Below are positions 23,932 to 36,184 of a DNA stretch of 64,000 bases, in pieces. The notes below the pieces were generated by a model, which was not told where the DNA came from, did no database searches, and worked only from the letters and a program-made list of their open reading frames with translations. Made by a program: the position numbers and the translations under genes. Source of the stretch: Verticillium longisporum. Taxonomy: Eukaryota > Ascomycota > Sordariomycetes > Glomerellales > Plectosphaerellaceae. The stretch is from NCBI GenBank assembly GCA_019188255.1, contig JAETXT010000003.1, positions 4,216,001-4,280,000 of the forward strand. Reading direction: 5' to 3'. Every line of letters starts with the position of its first letter. Within the stretch, counting starts at the first letter, position 1.

Positions 23932-26900
23932 TCAAGCGCGGGACTTGGTGGTGCTCATGGGCGTGGCGCTCGGTGTTGTCGACGGTCCAGTGTGAGAGTG
24001 CGCATGGCTGCCTCGGGATCGCTTGAGGGTTGAGTGGTGGTGAAGAGTGCCGACGTCGTGCCGTCCTGTATCGCGTTAGTCTATCCCGTCTTCTTACGTA
24101 CAAGTTCAAGCAACTTACCATCACAGCAGGCGCGAACATTCTCCAGCCTGTCTGCTTCGCGATCTTGTCGCTCAATCATCTCGCGAACAACTTCGGCACT
24201 GTCGTGCACCTCGCTCGCCTCATAGATGCTGTTGCCGTGCTGCCCGCTGGTTGTCCGGCTGCGGAGGCTGGAAAATGTGCCCGAAATGACCTGGCTGTTC
24301 TTCCAGTACCCGCTGAGCCGACCAAGAGTCCCAATCGACGGCCGCTGCGGCGTGACATTCTTTTGGTGAGTTGGCGTCAACCGGGGCACTTCCATCGACA
24401 TGTCAATCGCCGGCGACTGGTTTCTCGTCGTTCGCGAATTGTAAGAAGACAGCGATGGGGCCATACGCGGCCTGGTGCTGGGCGCCGCCGAGGCCGTAGG
24501 TCGCATGCCACCAACTTGGGGGTTGAACTCGTCGACGTCTGCCTGCGTAATGTGACCCGCCATTTCTTCCGCGTCCGTCTGGCCTTCATCGTTTGTACGC
24601 AGAAGGAGGTACGAAAGAGCGTTGAACCACGTCTCGTGTCTCGAGCCCGTCGTAGAGGTGAACTTGATCTGCCTCCCGGGGGAGACAACAATGAGACTCT
24701 TGCGGTGCAGGCCAGGAGGCATCGGGTTGTCGTCTGTCACAACTCGGACGGCCTCGATGGAGACACTCTTGGCCTTCATATCGGCACGGCCCGCCGTCGA
24801 GGGATCGCGGTCGCTCCAGTACAGGGTACGTGTATACGGGTGCACCCAGAAGTAGCGGCGGTGTCGGTTCTCGGACATTTGACCTCGTCCCGCCTTGCGA
24901 GTGTACTTCCAGAGATACTCGCCAATCATCGTCTGCGTGATGGCCTGGATCATGCGAGGATCCGTGTTGGGACCGAAGCCTGTCGCGTCCACGCCCAGAC
25001 CGTTCGCCCTGATGTTAAAGCGCGTATCAATCTCGGACGCGAACGAAGACACGGACGAGCGGCGACTGCGAGCCGAGGCCTTGGTCGGTGAGTGGATGAT
25101 CGCGGTCCCGTGTGCCGCGGCACCCGTCCTATTGGCCTTCGGTGTCGGGGTGCCCTTGACGGACACAGGGGATTGTGGCCGAACACTGCTCGGGGTCTGA
25201 GGTCGCTGACCGCGCATGGCCGAGGCCGGCCACAGAGGCGGGCCCATGACGGAGGCGGTCCCAGGAGTTCCGTGCGCAGATCCGCTCCTAGCGGCTTCGA
25301 TGACCTCCATATGGTTTTGCGGCAGCGGCGGCATAGGTTGCACGTTTGAGTTGCGACGGCTGCTTGCGCTGCCAGGTCGTTGAGGCGCCGCCGTGGTATC
25401 GTGTTGGGACTCAACAGACATGCGCCGGACACTACTCAAGCTGGCTTGGTCTTGTGAGTAGCGTCGAATACGAACGGTGCCGGGTGTGCCAAAGCTGCTG
25501 CCCATCGAGAGGGACTTGTTGTGGCTCTTGGACCTGGCATTGAACATATCATCGATGGCATCTGCAGTCAAGGAAGTCTGGGCTGATTGGTCTGACATGG
25601 ACACTGCAGGCTTACGAGCAGGCCTAGACTCGACATTGGAAGAAATTTCCTTGAAAGGCTTCTGCGACTCGGGCGTGTGGGGGTGTCGAGTTTCGCTTGG
25701 AGACTGGCAAGTCTCGTCTTCTGCGATCACGGGTCCCGCGTCGCTGACACTCTGCCCTCGACCTGCAATTCCGCCAAACAGTGCGTCATCGGGAGTTCTC
25801 AGTTGGTCGGCGTTGACGAAGGGCGACTCCATTCCTCGGGGGAGAATAAAGCCATCCCGCTTGGGGGTGCGAGGGGTCAACGGGCGCCTCTCGACAGAGT
25901 CGATGGAAGAGAAGGCAAAGTGGGGCGACAGCGTGTCCGGGTGAGAAGGAGTGATAGGCTCAACCTCCTCTGAAACGACTGAAGATAGCGTCAAGGATGG
26001 CGGGACGGGACGAGAACCAAGTCTAGGTACGACCTCCCATGATTCAATTCCTGAGAGGCGCAAAGGAACTTGAACAGGTTCTGGCTCTGCCCGTGGCTCA
26101 ATGTGCTCGGAGTGCAGAGCAGACAAGGACATGGCCGGGAAGACAACGGCAGGCTCCTCCGGCTCAGGTTGAGGTTCGACATATTCGGACACGATGCCTG
26201 AAAGGGCAAGCAAGGGAAGGATGGGCTCGATCTCCGGCTCGGCAAGCGGCTCAATGTCGTGTATGGAGAGAGGAGACATGCTCAAAACAGGAGCAACTGG
26301 AACAGGCGGTTCGGGCTCGACCTTCGGCTCGATGGCTTCGGAAACGAAGGAAGAGAAAACCAGCTGCGGCATAGGGGGCGGGGGGGGGGGGGCCAATTCA
26401 GGCTCTGCTATGGGCTCAACCATCTCAGAGACCAAGGCAGAGAACGCGAGCTCAGGAGCTGGAGGAGGAGGCGGGGGTACAATCGCGGGTTCTGACCGTG
26501 GCTCAACAGCTTCAGACCAGTATGAAGAAAGACCAAGCACCGGAGCGGGTAGGATAACCTCAGGTTCGGCCCTGGGCTCCACGGTCGACGACATCAGTGG
26601 TGAGTACTTCAATATAGGTACCGGGACAGGCACCTCAGGCTCCACCTTTGGCTCGACCGTCTCCGAGAGAATCGGCGACAGTCGCAAGGCCGGTGCCGGT
26701 TCAGGAACGGGCTCAGGCTCAGCTTTGGGCTCAATGGCAGTGGAATCCAAGGCGGTGAACGTTAGCGCCGCAGGCGCGGGAGGGAGTACCACGGGTTCTG
26801 GGACTGGCGCGATGTCCTGATTGTCAATGGCTGAGAAGCTCAGGCTTCGGGCTGAAGGCGGAACAAAGCCATGTTGCATTGTGGGTGGGAGAGGGAACTG

Positions 26901-29426
26901 AGACAGCTCTCTGTCCATACCAGGATCGTGTTGTGCACCAGCATCGCTGTACGACCATGTTGATTGTGGCCTAGAGCGGGAGAAATCTGGCAGACTCGAG
27001 GCAGTGGTGTCACTCTGGCCCGAGATGGTACCGGCGTCGAGCATAGAAGATACAGACGTGGGCCTGTCGAAAGCAACAACGCTGACTGGGGATCGCGGGG
27101 TCAGGGGTTCCATAGGTTCGGTCATGACGCCGCAGTCCACCATAACAGGCCTCGTCCTCGTCAGATCGGGCGATGGCTCGCGGGACTTCTTCACAGGGTC
27201 GGTCATGATGCCACTGTCGACCATCGCAAGTTGAGGTAAAGCGAGCACAGAGGGCGTAGTGCTCGAACTCTTAGCCACAGATGCAGGGGTTATAGACCTA
27301 GCTCTGCGACTGGGCGTTGCATCGAGGGACTCGACGTCGCTGCCTTCGAGTTCTGCTAGCTCGGCGAACAAACTCTGGCCGGCTTGCTGGGGCGTTCCGT
27401 TGGCACTACTGGTTGCAAAACTGGCCGGGCTGCTCTGGAAGGTGGGCTCCTCGCTCGCCTGTCGCGAGCGTCGGTTGAGGAATCCGCGGCTGACCTTGAG
27501 ACGCATTTTCTGTTGTGAAGAGTGCGCTACCGGCGTTCTCAGTTCGCTGTAATCCATATCTTCGTCGGCCGATGTCGACGCCGTGCTGTGGAAAGAGTTT
27601 CGGTTTCCAGCAAGCGTCAAGGCTTGCGGCCTTCGGGACCTTGAAGGGCTTTCCGTCTCGGTCTGGGCGTCGTCGTCGTCAGAAAACTCTTCTGCGCCGG
27701 TGTGGAAGCCTTCCGTCTCCGTGCCACGTTCGTTGGCTGTCTCGAAAGCGGCATCGCTGGTCTCGTTGGCAGTGTCAAACTGGTCGCTCGTGTCGGTGGT
27801 CATAGGATAGGCGCCAGGCCCAGGCATGCGCGACGTGGGAGTGGAGTGGGTGGAAGAGCGTCTGGGACTAACGCCCTCGGAGTGCTCTTCCCATTCAGGG
27901 TCGTCGACAATTTCGCTGCGACTTGATCGAAGACCTCCCAGCAGAGTCTTAGCGGGCTTCTTGAACTCTTTAGAATCGACTTTGCGACTGCGACGGTTCG
28001 GGAGACCACCAGAATCGTTGCGGGACCTTTCGAGCTCATCGCGACTGTCCTGGAGGAGCCTCTTGAGCTCAAGCTTCTCAGTCTTCTCGCGGTGCAGCTG
28101 CGATCGCTGGCTTTGGATGGTTCGCTGAGCATGAAGCAGGGATGTCTTGAGGGTTTCGGATTCGAGAACAGAGTGGCGTGGGGTGCCCTTGATGGGCGAG
28201 GGAGGGGGCGAGTGTTCCGGTGTGACGTTATCGTTCGCAGTCTCGAAGTCTTCGTCGCTCATACCCATGTGATGGTCTCGCTCGAGGCCTCGTCCGCGTT
28301 GAGACGAGAAGGCCTTGGCAAGTTCCTGGTTCTGGCCCATCAAGTCGTCGATCTTGCGTTGCAGAGTTGTGCGCTCGGTTTCTGCGAGAGCGGCGCTGCG
28401 TTTGGCTGTGCCGAGCTCTATATCGTGATGCTTGATGGAGGCTTCGTGCTCCTCGGCCAACTTCGCGTGGGAGAGCTTCACTTCGTCCAGTTCCTTCTGG
28501 GCCTGGTTCTTTTCGGCCTGGAGGATATTCAGAGCCTGGGTCATCTTCTTCTCGCGATCTGTGCCCTCTTTCTGGGAGGCCATCAGCTCGTGGATCTGCG
28601 TCTCCAGGTTCCAGTTTTCATCTTTATAACGATGTTCGCTTTCATCGAGGGTCTTGACCCGTTGCTGGAAACCTTCTGTCTCGATCTCGAGCCTAGACTT
28701 CTCGGCCTTCGTATCCCGGAGCTCCTCGTCCTTCTCGGCGAGAAGGGCCTGCAGGTTGCGGACCTGGGCGAGCAGAGAGGTACTGATTTCTGCTGCGAAT
28801 TCGATATCGTGCACCCGGTTCGAGGGTTGATTTCTTATCTTTCGGTTCGGGACGCTGAGCTTCGTCGGTGATCCTATGGCTTGGCTCTCGAATTTTGATG
28901 GACTGACGGAACGCTGCGAGACCATCCTGTTAGTGCATGTTATCTTCGGTGCTCTGTCTGCTTGACTCACTCTTCCACCGCGACCTTCCGGTACATATGG
29001 TGAACCTCCAGCTGCCTCATTACTAGGCACTCTCTGCTTCGGCAGGAAAGCCCGCGCGGTTTCCCGTGCTACATCATTATATTCCTTTTCAATCTCGGTA
29101 AGCTTCGTGCGAAGCTCATCAGTCAGGTCTCCTTCCGCCTGTAGCTTTTCGACCTCCTTCAGACGCTGTGCCAGTTCTTTTCGCTGTTGGACAAGCGCGG
29201 TTCCCAGCTTGCCAGCTTCTTCCATCCGACGTTCGGTTTCGGCGAGGTGAGCTTCGAGCGCACGTTTCGCCTGGCCGGGGGAAGATGCAGGACCAAGAGC
29301 AAACAGTTGGCTGTCGAAGTTGGAATATCGGTGGTGCGCCGGGGCGGAAGGCGACACAAAGGGGTCGTTAGAGCCGTCTGCATCGCCCGGAGGCAGCAGT
29401 GGCCTGTCGGCGAAAGATGCCGCCAT
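23932..29426 (-). CDS. apsA: ApsA/Num1-like cortical PH-domain protein (nuclear migration)
   Basis: Orthologue of Aspergillus ApsA (anucleate primary sterigmata A), yeast Num1 and fission yeast Mcp5, which anchor dynein and mitochondria at the cell cortex. Exons 29426-28971, 28913-24119 and 24065-23932 give 1,794 residues. Coiled coils lie at about 40-130 and 195-470. About thirteen degenerate repeats of 20-30 residues fall at about 843-1160, each built round an SE-x-VEP-x-x-EPE core with Pro-rich spacers. The Mcp5-type PH domain at about 1480-1590 begins TMIGEYLWKYTRKAGRG and is expected to bind PI(4,5)P2. The first intron (57 bp, CTAAC branch site 15 nt before CGCAG) is a multiple of three and open, so it is easily missed. 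The final exon replaces a false end and gives RHDVGTLHHHSTLKRSRG up to the stop. Confidence 0.92.
25870..26850 (-). repeat. Degenerate VEPxxEPE repeat array inside the apsA-like gene
   Basis: About thirteen imperfect repeats lie in the coding strand, each encoding a short hydrophobic LS-x-x-x-SE lead, a (V/I)EP-x-x-EPE core and a Pro-rich tail. Examples are LSPILSETVEPKVEPE, AFSALVSEMVEPIAEPE and LSALHSEHIEPRAEPE. Two units have six-proline runs. Num1-family proteins are known to carry internal repeats. The period here is short and irregular compared with the long repeats of yeast Num1. Confidence 0.85.
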
Positions 29427-32030
29427 GGTGGTGTCCAGCGGTCAAACGTCGCGTTCAGGTGCTCTTCGTCGGAACCATGCGAGGCAGTTTCGAATGGCAG
29501 TCGTTGATTCGGCGGTTTCTTTGTTTCCCGATCGGCGGATCGCCGTGAGGGGGGTACCGGTGCACTGAGTACGTCTCCCTGCAGGTTCAGGACGAGTTCC
29601 CAGCAGCAACTAGATGGCAAACAATGCGATGCGCGAGGGAGTCGCGAGTGTGGCTATCGAAAGGTAGGACAGAAGCGTCAAGCTGTTTGAGGCGAAGCAA
29701 GTCGAACCCTGTCGATACCTTGACGCGGTCGAAGTAAATAGATTAGAAACGTGTGAGCGAGCGATTCGGCCGAATTTTGGGCATGAAAAGGAGAGAAAGA
29801 CAGGCTGGTCCCAGAAATCAAAAGGTGGTCGACGGGTCTGGCGAGGGTTGCAAGCGGAAGGAACTATCGGTCGGCAATTGTCGTGTTTAGAGGGATCGTG
29901 GTTGTTATTGTGGTGGTACTCAGGATCGTCGCTGGAATGTGAGGGTGGCCGAAATAGACAACCCAGAAATGCGTAGCCCAATTGATGAGACCTGGACGTT
30001 CGTGCTGACTGCCCGCTTTGACCGAATTCCGCCAATTCGATGCCGTGGCCCCAGCAAAAGGCCCAAGACGAGCGTGTTGGGGAAATCGGACACTGACAGC
30101 CTATCAACCTCGCGCAAATGTCACGTCTTGACGCGCTTGCGCAACCTAAGCTCGAGCAGACGAGAAAGCGTGCCCCACGACAAGACCGAATCTCGAGACC
30201 CTCTCGAGGTGACAAGCAGGGACAGACAACAATGGTATTATTAGGGATATCCGCCAGGCGAAAGTGGGCTGCTGACCGAAAGAAGGGCTAGGAATGGCGA
30301 GCAATCGGAAGGGAGAAATGGCAAAGGTCTCGGGCGGAGTGACGAAAGAAGAGGGCAGAGAAGGCAAGGGATCGATGCAAACAAGAGAGGGACGAATTCT
30401 GGCGGGGGGCTGCCGGAAGCCGTCTCGTCTCGTTTCCCTCCGCGTCGTTGGGTGTTGTCTCGCGTGGACGATAGGCGGACGAGGGGAGGGGGAGAGAGGA
30501 GAGGGGAGGAGGTGCAGGTGAGGTCGAAGTCGAGGTGAAGATCGAAGGATAAAGAGAGGAGGATCGAGATATGGGTGTGAATTCTGTTGACGTGACCTCG
30601 GAGGTTAAACAGACCTAGCCCAGGACACAGCGCGCAGGCCCTCACCTCACTTTTGCGCAAGTACCTACCGCTGCCGTCTCAGCGACTGCCAGTGCCAGCT
30701 TGGTGCGTACCTCAGAGCAAAAGGCAGGTCAGGGCCAGACCAGAGATGCGCAGAATGAGCAATGTGAGAGGTCTCCCTCGCTCCGTTGATCCACCAAGGC
30801 GCGCGTAGAGACCTTGTCAGGGCCGAAAGTCAACATGGGACAAGGTCCAGGACCACATTGTGGGCTTCGTGAGCGTTGCGGAGCGAATAGGACCCGAGCT
30901 GTGAGGAGGGGCGCCTGCGTGTAATCTGCCAACTTCAATGCCCCATGCTGGATATGCCAGGTACCATGCGCGAGGGAGGCATGGGACGGGACGTAGTGTG
31001 AACATGTACAAGGACGCACAATCTGCGGGCCTGTGCCATCCGAGTGACGCCAGCGAAGCACAATACATATATACATGATGGTCTCATTCGTCTCATGCAA
31101 GCAGAAGCAGCATGAAGAACACACAACTTTTGAACACACGGCTCGTGCTGCTCGTGTTCATTCATTGGCACCGTCATCTGCTCTCCGTCAGACATGCTTC
31201 CCGCCCCAGATCCCAAGACAACGTGGATCAGATCTCCTCCACATTTGCTCAGTCCCGACAAGATGTGATTGACTCGGAGTCTGCCCTGCGTCCTGACGAG
31301 GAAGAGGAACCCGGCAGAAGCAAGCAAGGCCTGGCCCCGGTTCCCGCGGTTTCAAGAGCTTCGTATTGCAGGTCGTGCACAAATCATCATGTACCCAATG
31401 GCATGGCTGCCAACCGATGAGCGGCAGAGCCATGTTCTCTCAAAGGACATGGACATGACCATGCCATGCCATGACAGCAGGGTCAGCAGCCGACACAGCA
31501 ACTGGCACACACACAAGCCATCATCAACATCAACAAACAAAACCCCAAGTCGCGTTTCTTCGAACCTTGGACGAATCGTGTCGCATAATCTTAATGTTAG
31601 CAGAACGAGCTCCACACCAGCTTCGCACTAGGCATTCGATGGGTCATATTCAGTTCGTCCAATCATAGACCGTCCCATCAATACATAGCTTGCCGCCAGT
31701 CAGACTACTTCGGTACCTTGGCTAGGCGCCTCTTGATTAGATCGCTTCCCTTGCAGGCGGGCGGCCCGAGTTGCTTTGTCACCGGGGAGGCCATGAACAA
31801 GGTCATGTGATGAGTAATTCATCTCCCCTCCTCAGCCACAGGCTTGTAACCTGCTTGGGACAGGCGAGGCGAATGCGTTCGGTTCGGTCGAGTGGCTTGT
31901 TAATCGATCGTTGATCTTCGGCATTCTAGAATGATTCCCAGTGTCATCGCCCTGTCGACAACCATTCTTTTCCGGACTACCCAACACTTTGCACAACAAC
32001 CTCGTCGCCATCTTGCACAGCTCGAACACC
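29427..32030. other. Intergenic region between apsA-like gene and CWC24
   Basis: This 2.6-kb divergent spacer has no supported coding region. On the minus strand, 30240-30600 is pyrimidine-rich, which fits a long promoter and leader for the apsA-like gene. TACCTACCG and GGTACCTTGGCTAGG motifs of the type seen elsewhere occur near 30658 and 31711. No RNA gene was found. Confidence 0.45.
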
Positions 32031-33104
32031 ATGGAGCCAAACGGCGGTACAGGCATTGAGGCAGATGCCGCGCCTGCACCCGTCGCAATCTTCAAGCGCC
32101 GTGGCGCAAAAGGCAAAGCCAACATCCGCAAGAGGCCAGCAACACCACCAGCGAACAGCGACTCCGACTCCGACTACTCCTCATCGGAAGACGAGGCCGG
32201 TCACCGCATCAAGCGTCGGAAGAAGAATGCAGGCACAGTCACAGCCTCGTCCAAAGCCAACGCCACCTCGAACGAGGACATCGCCGCGCCAGTCTTCTCA
32301 GCCGACCGCAACGCGCAAATCACCAGCGCCAACGACGCCACCAAGTCAAGCAACTGGTTCGATGAAGACGCAAAGGGTGCCATGTCCTCGAAGAATCTTC
32401 TGGGCAGCACGCGTGCAGCACCTGACGGCACATACAAGGGCCTGGCCAACAAGACATCCTTCGTCCAAAGAAATCCTGATGCGCCCAGTCGCACAGTCGG
32501 ACCTATCAAAGCACCAACCAACATCAGAACCATTACGGTGATTGATTACACACCGGATACATGTAAAGATTACAAACAGACAGGTGCGTCGTCTCCAGGT
32601 GTCCTCTGTGTTGTCTCATAGGATACCCGTGCTAACCTTAGAACAGGCTTCTGCGGATTCGGCGACAATTGCAAGTTCCTTCATGCCCGTGAAGACTACA
32701 AGCAGGGATGGCAGCTGGATAAGGAGTGGGAGGATGTTGCCAAAGGCAAGAAGAATTTGGGTGGAACTGTCGTCGCGGATGCGAATCGAAGTAAAGTGGC
32801 AGACGACGATGATGATGAGGAAGACGCCATGCTTGAGAACATCCCGTTCGCCTGCATCATCTGCAGAGAACCATACAAGTCACCAGTTGTAACGAGATGT
32901 GGCCATTACTTCTGCGAGCCTTGCGCGCTCAAGAGATACAGGAAAGATCCAACATGCGCGGCATGTGGAAGCGGGACTAGCGGCGTCTTCAATTCGGCGT
33001 CGAGGCTCAAGAAGTTGCTCGACAGGAAGAGAGCGAGAGCTGCGAAGAAACGGCAGGACGCAATAGACGCTGGAGAGGAGGTCAGCGACGAGGTGGAGGA
33101 ATGA
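32031..33104 (+). CDS. CWC24: Pre-mRNA-splicing factor Cwc24 (CCCH and RING fingers)
   Basis: Spliceosome-associated protein acting near the first catalytic step; the human homologue is RNF113A. Exons 32031-32583 and 32647-33104 encode 336 residues. The N-terminal third is Ser/Asp/Lys-rich and probably disordered. A CCCH zinc finger spans residues 178-197 (C178, C187, C193, H197) and is split by the intron at Gly185. A RING finger starts at about 254 (CIICREPYKSPVVTRCGHYF then CEPC and CAAC). The C-terminus ends in a Lys/Arg helix. I chose the methionine MEPNGG over an upstream in-frame one because the upstream residues do not look conserved. The 63-bp intron has consensus GTGCGT and ACAG ends. 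Confidence 0.93.
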
Positions 33105-33575
33105 GTCACATGATAGAATCAATGCAGATTGTGGTTCATGATGAACGGTTGCCATGAAATCTAGAAGAAGCTCTGTTCTTCATTGCCCTTCGCCTGTCTT
33201 TGTCACTGTCACGGTCACGGCCTAATGACGACGGGCGGAGCCTGCAGGTTGGAGATAAGATAAGAGCTCAACGCCAACCCATCGCCCCACCAATCGTCAG
33301 ACGACCCCGCCATCCATGTGATCGACCCTCGATGGCCATCAAGCTGCCTGCCTGACAATTGTCGCCTGCTGTGATCCAGCTGATTGCTTCTTACCGAGAG
33401 CCTTCCATCATCAGACCTTGCAAAGGCTACACATTTTGGGAGAGTCACCCAGAGCCCTTCATATCGCACACGAATCCGTATACGTGTTGCACGGCACGGC
33501 CCCCGACACATCGGACTGATATCCTCTGTGTTGAACCCAAGTTAATCGATAGCCCTCGTCAACCAAGACGCCATC
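33105..33575. promoter_or_regulatory. Spacer upstream of ATG3
   Basis: This 471-bp gap between CWC24 and ATG3, which lie in the same direction, must contain the CWC24 3' end and the ATG3 promoter. No motif stood out and no coding frame is supported. Confidence 0.4.
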
Positions 33576-34724
33576 ATGAATCTGTTGTACTCAACCGTCA
33601 ATACCCTAAGAGATAAATATACGCCCGTAACGCACACCTCTACCTTCCGCCAGTCTGGTCAGATCACCCCAGAAGAGTTCGTTGCCGCGGGCGACTATCT
33701 CGTCTACAAGTTCCCGACCTGGTCTTGGGGTGACGCGGACGATGCGAGCCGTAGGGCCAGCTACCTCCCAGCGGGGAAGCAATACCTCGTCACGCGCAAC
33801 GTTCCTTGCCATCGCCGGCTTAACGACGACTTTGCCGGCGATGCCGGCCACGAAGAGTCTGTCGTGGAAGCCAAATCCAGCGGTGGCGACGATGAGGACG
33901 GCTGGCTGCGGACAGGCGGCCTGGCAAGCTCGCAGCCGCTAAAGGCACGGGATGTCAGGACAGTAGACGATTCTGGGAACCTCGGCGAGAGCGAGGCGTT
34001 GGAAGAAGACGATATTCCGGATATGGAGGACGATGAAGATGACGACGAGGCCATCATCCGAGATGTAGGCGCAGACGGGCACGACAGGTAGGTTGCCATC
34101 CTGCGCCGTGCTTCTCACAGATGCTAACCGCAGTAGTGGTCGACGAACATATACCTTGTACATAATGTACTCTGCATACTACCGCACTCCTCGCCTTTAT
34201 CTCTCAGGTTACCTTCCCAACGGACAACCTCTCCCGCCCAAGTCCATGATGGATGATATCGTAGGCGACTACAAGGACAAGACGGTCACACTCGAAGACT
34301 TCCCTTTCTTTGCCAACAACATCAAGATGGCGAGCGTTCATCCCTGCAAGCACGCGCCTGTCATGCGTACCTTGCTCGATCGCGCAGATGCCGCGTTGCG
34401 CACCCGCCGGGAGATACTCAAGGCTGGCTAGTCTGTTGGCGGCGAGCAGGGGATGGAGGGTCTCGTCGATGAGATTGGCAAGCTGGATGTCAAGGCTGCA
34501 GAGGCGGCTGCTGACAAGGGCAACGACGAGTGGGAGCAAGTCGAGCAGAGCGAAGCCGATGAGCAGGAGGTTGCGATTAGGGTGGACCAGTACCTGGTGG
34601 TGTTCCTCAAGGTCAACATATTTACCCGTGCTCTGGTTGTGGTCATCCTTTGCTAACAGCTTTCTCGTAGTTCATCGCCAGTGTTACACCTGGAATCGAG
34701 CACGACTTTACCATGGGCATTTAA
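33576..34724 (+). pseudogene. ATG3: Atg3 autophagy E2-like enzyme with an in-frame stop codon
   Basis: Atg3 transfers Atg8 to phosphatidylethanolamine in autophagosome formation. Exons 33576-34087, 34134-34611 and 34671-34724 would encode 347 residues. The N-terminus [18 protein letters not shown], the WSWGDA segment, an acidic flexible region with GWLRTGGL and the catalytic HPC motif (Cys at about residue 242) are all present. The C-terminal FIASVTPGIEHDFTMGI is encoded by the last exon. However, codon 270 (34429-34431) is TAG. The frame before and after it is otherwise open and conserved, so this is one nonsense change, not a missing exon. As read, the product would stop at 269 residues and lose the C-terminal part of the E2-like fold. 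A sequencing error, genuine loss and stop readthrough are all possible. Family identity is secure; functional status is not. Confidence 0.85.
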
Positions 34725-35204
34725 GCGTCACGGATACAACTGTGGGCTGGTGAGACAAGGGAACGGACGTACTGGCTGGGAGTTCTGACTTGGATCACAG
34801 CTATGATGTGGGATAGGGTTCAACGGTATCGGGTAGACAGATGGCAATACATCATCTTGTTTCATTGTGAACCGTACTGATCCTCGCGGTGTAACTGCAG
34901 TCACGTCGTGCAATAGTGAAGTGTTGATATGTAATTGAATCACAGCCAGAGACGTGTACGTCCGAGAAACGCCGATCCGGTCACGCTCATATGCCACATA
35001 CGTATGGTACAATTCCATCAAAGAGCAAATGGTTGGCTGGCCACCGTGGAGTTACCGTATCTTAATCTCCCGTTGTGCCGCTGATGATCTACGCTCCAGT
35101 CTCCGGCTTAGAGCTGCTCCGCCAGAACGCAACCGTCCGTCCAGCCCCTATTATTAAAGCATTGCCTATCGATATCCCTACCCAGGCCGACCTAGCCAAC
35201 TAGC
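34725..35204. other. Spacer between ATG3 and the AT-rich block
   Basis: About 480 bp of normal composition follow the ATG3 stop, then base composition changes abruptly near 35200. I see no gene. The junction sequence contains CCTAGCCAACTAGCCTAGG. Confidence 0.5.
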
Positions 35205-35430
35205 CTAGGTAAACTATATAAGCTATAATTATTATTAGATATATTATATAGCTAAGAGCGGATCTAGTTTCTACTCTATAAACCTATTATTAATTTTAGT
35301 TTAGGTATAGGCTACTTCTATATCTTATAATAGATTTTGGTTTCTTTTTATAAAAAAGTATTTAATTAGTTTTATAATTAAAATACTATAGAGTAATTTA
35401 AAATAATTAATATAGAGTTAGTTTAATAAT

Positions 35431-35525
35431 AAGTCTTATATTATTAATTCTATTTATTTAGAGCTCTTAAGTATAGCTAAAGTAATAAATTAGGGTTTAT
35501 ATAAATAGTAAGGCCCTCTTAATGT
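35431..35525 (+). repeat. Direct repeat copy A in AT-rich block
   Basis: This segment closely resembles 39891-39985 in the same orientation. Both run from AAATCTTAT/AAGTCTTAT through GAGCTCTTAA, AAAGTAATAA, GGGTTTATATAAATAGTAA and GGCCCTCTT or AGCCCTTTT. Differences are mostly C/T and G/A, as RIP would leave. It is probably part of an older repeat family; its nature is unknown. Confidence 0.65.
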
Positions 35526-35883
35526 AATAGGATATATTATCTCTTTACTTTAATATTTTAAGTTATTATAATCTATTCTTAATTTCTTAATTAGATTAGC
35601 TTTATATTAGAATATCTTTTAATATTTATAATAATTATTCCTATTAAAATAATCCTTATTATAAGCTTTATTTTATTAAAATTATAGATATTATATTCTA
35701 TATTATTATATTAAATGATTATATTTTAAAAAAATATATATTATATATTTATTATATTAAGATCTTTATATAAAGCTTTCCAATAATTATATTAATAAAA
35801 GAAATAAATTTTAAGCTTTAATTATTATTTATTAAAGTTTAAAGTTTAGCGCTTCCTAATATATAGTATATTATAATTAGAGT

Positions 35884-36184
35884 ATTAATATTAATCTCTT
35901 TAATATTTTAGCATTTATCGTTCCTAGAAGAGGGATCCTATACTCTATTAGATATACCTTTAGCGCTCGAGTTATCGTTATATTATAGGAGTTAAAGTCC
36001 TCTTCGGTCTAGCTTTAGAAGTCTTCGATAAATACTTCTAAGAGGTAAACTCCCTTTATAGTCCTATATATACTTATTACTTTAAAGATCTAAGCGCTCT
36101 TAAGCTCTATAGATATTAATATTAATAATCTAAGGAACTATAATTCTACTCTATTAACGATAAAGTTAATATCGAGGTTCTTCC
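35884..36184 (+). repeat. Inverted repeat arm 1 (~300 bp)
   Basis: The reverse complement of this segment matches 40441-40757 over roughly 300 bp. Shared words include AGAGGGATCCTATA, AGCTTTAGAAGTCTTCGATAAATACTT, TCTAAGCGCTCTTAAG and TATTAACGATAAAGTTAATAT. It keeps slightly more G and C than its partner. Both look like RIP-mutated copies of one unidentified element. Confidence 0.75.

Noticed and set aside
28927..28970. 44-bp intron ending at CTAACAG in the ApsA-like gene
   Set aside because: It would shift the frame, and the AG is too close to the CTAAC branch site. The 57-bp intron ending at CGCAG fits instead.
34367..34431. 65-bp intron that would remove the ATG3 stop codon
   Set aside because: Not a multiple of three, lacks a branch site, and would delete conserved residues just after the catalytic cysteine.
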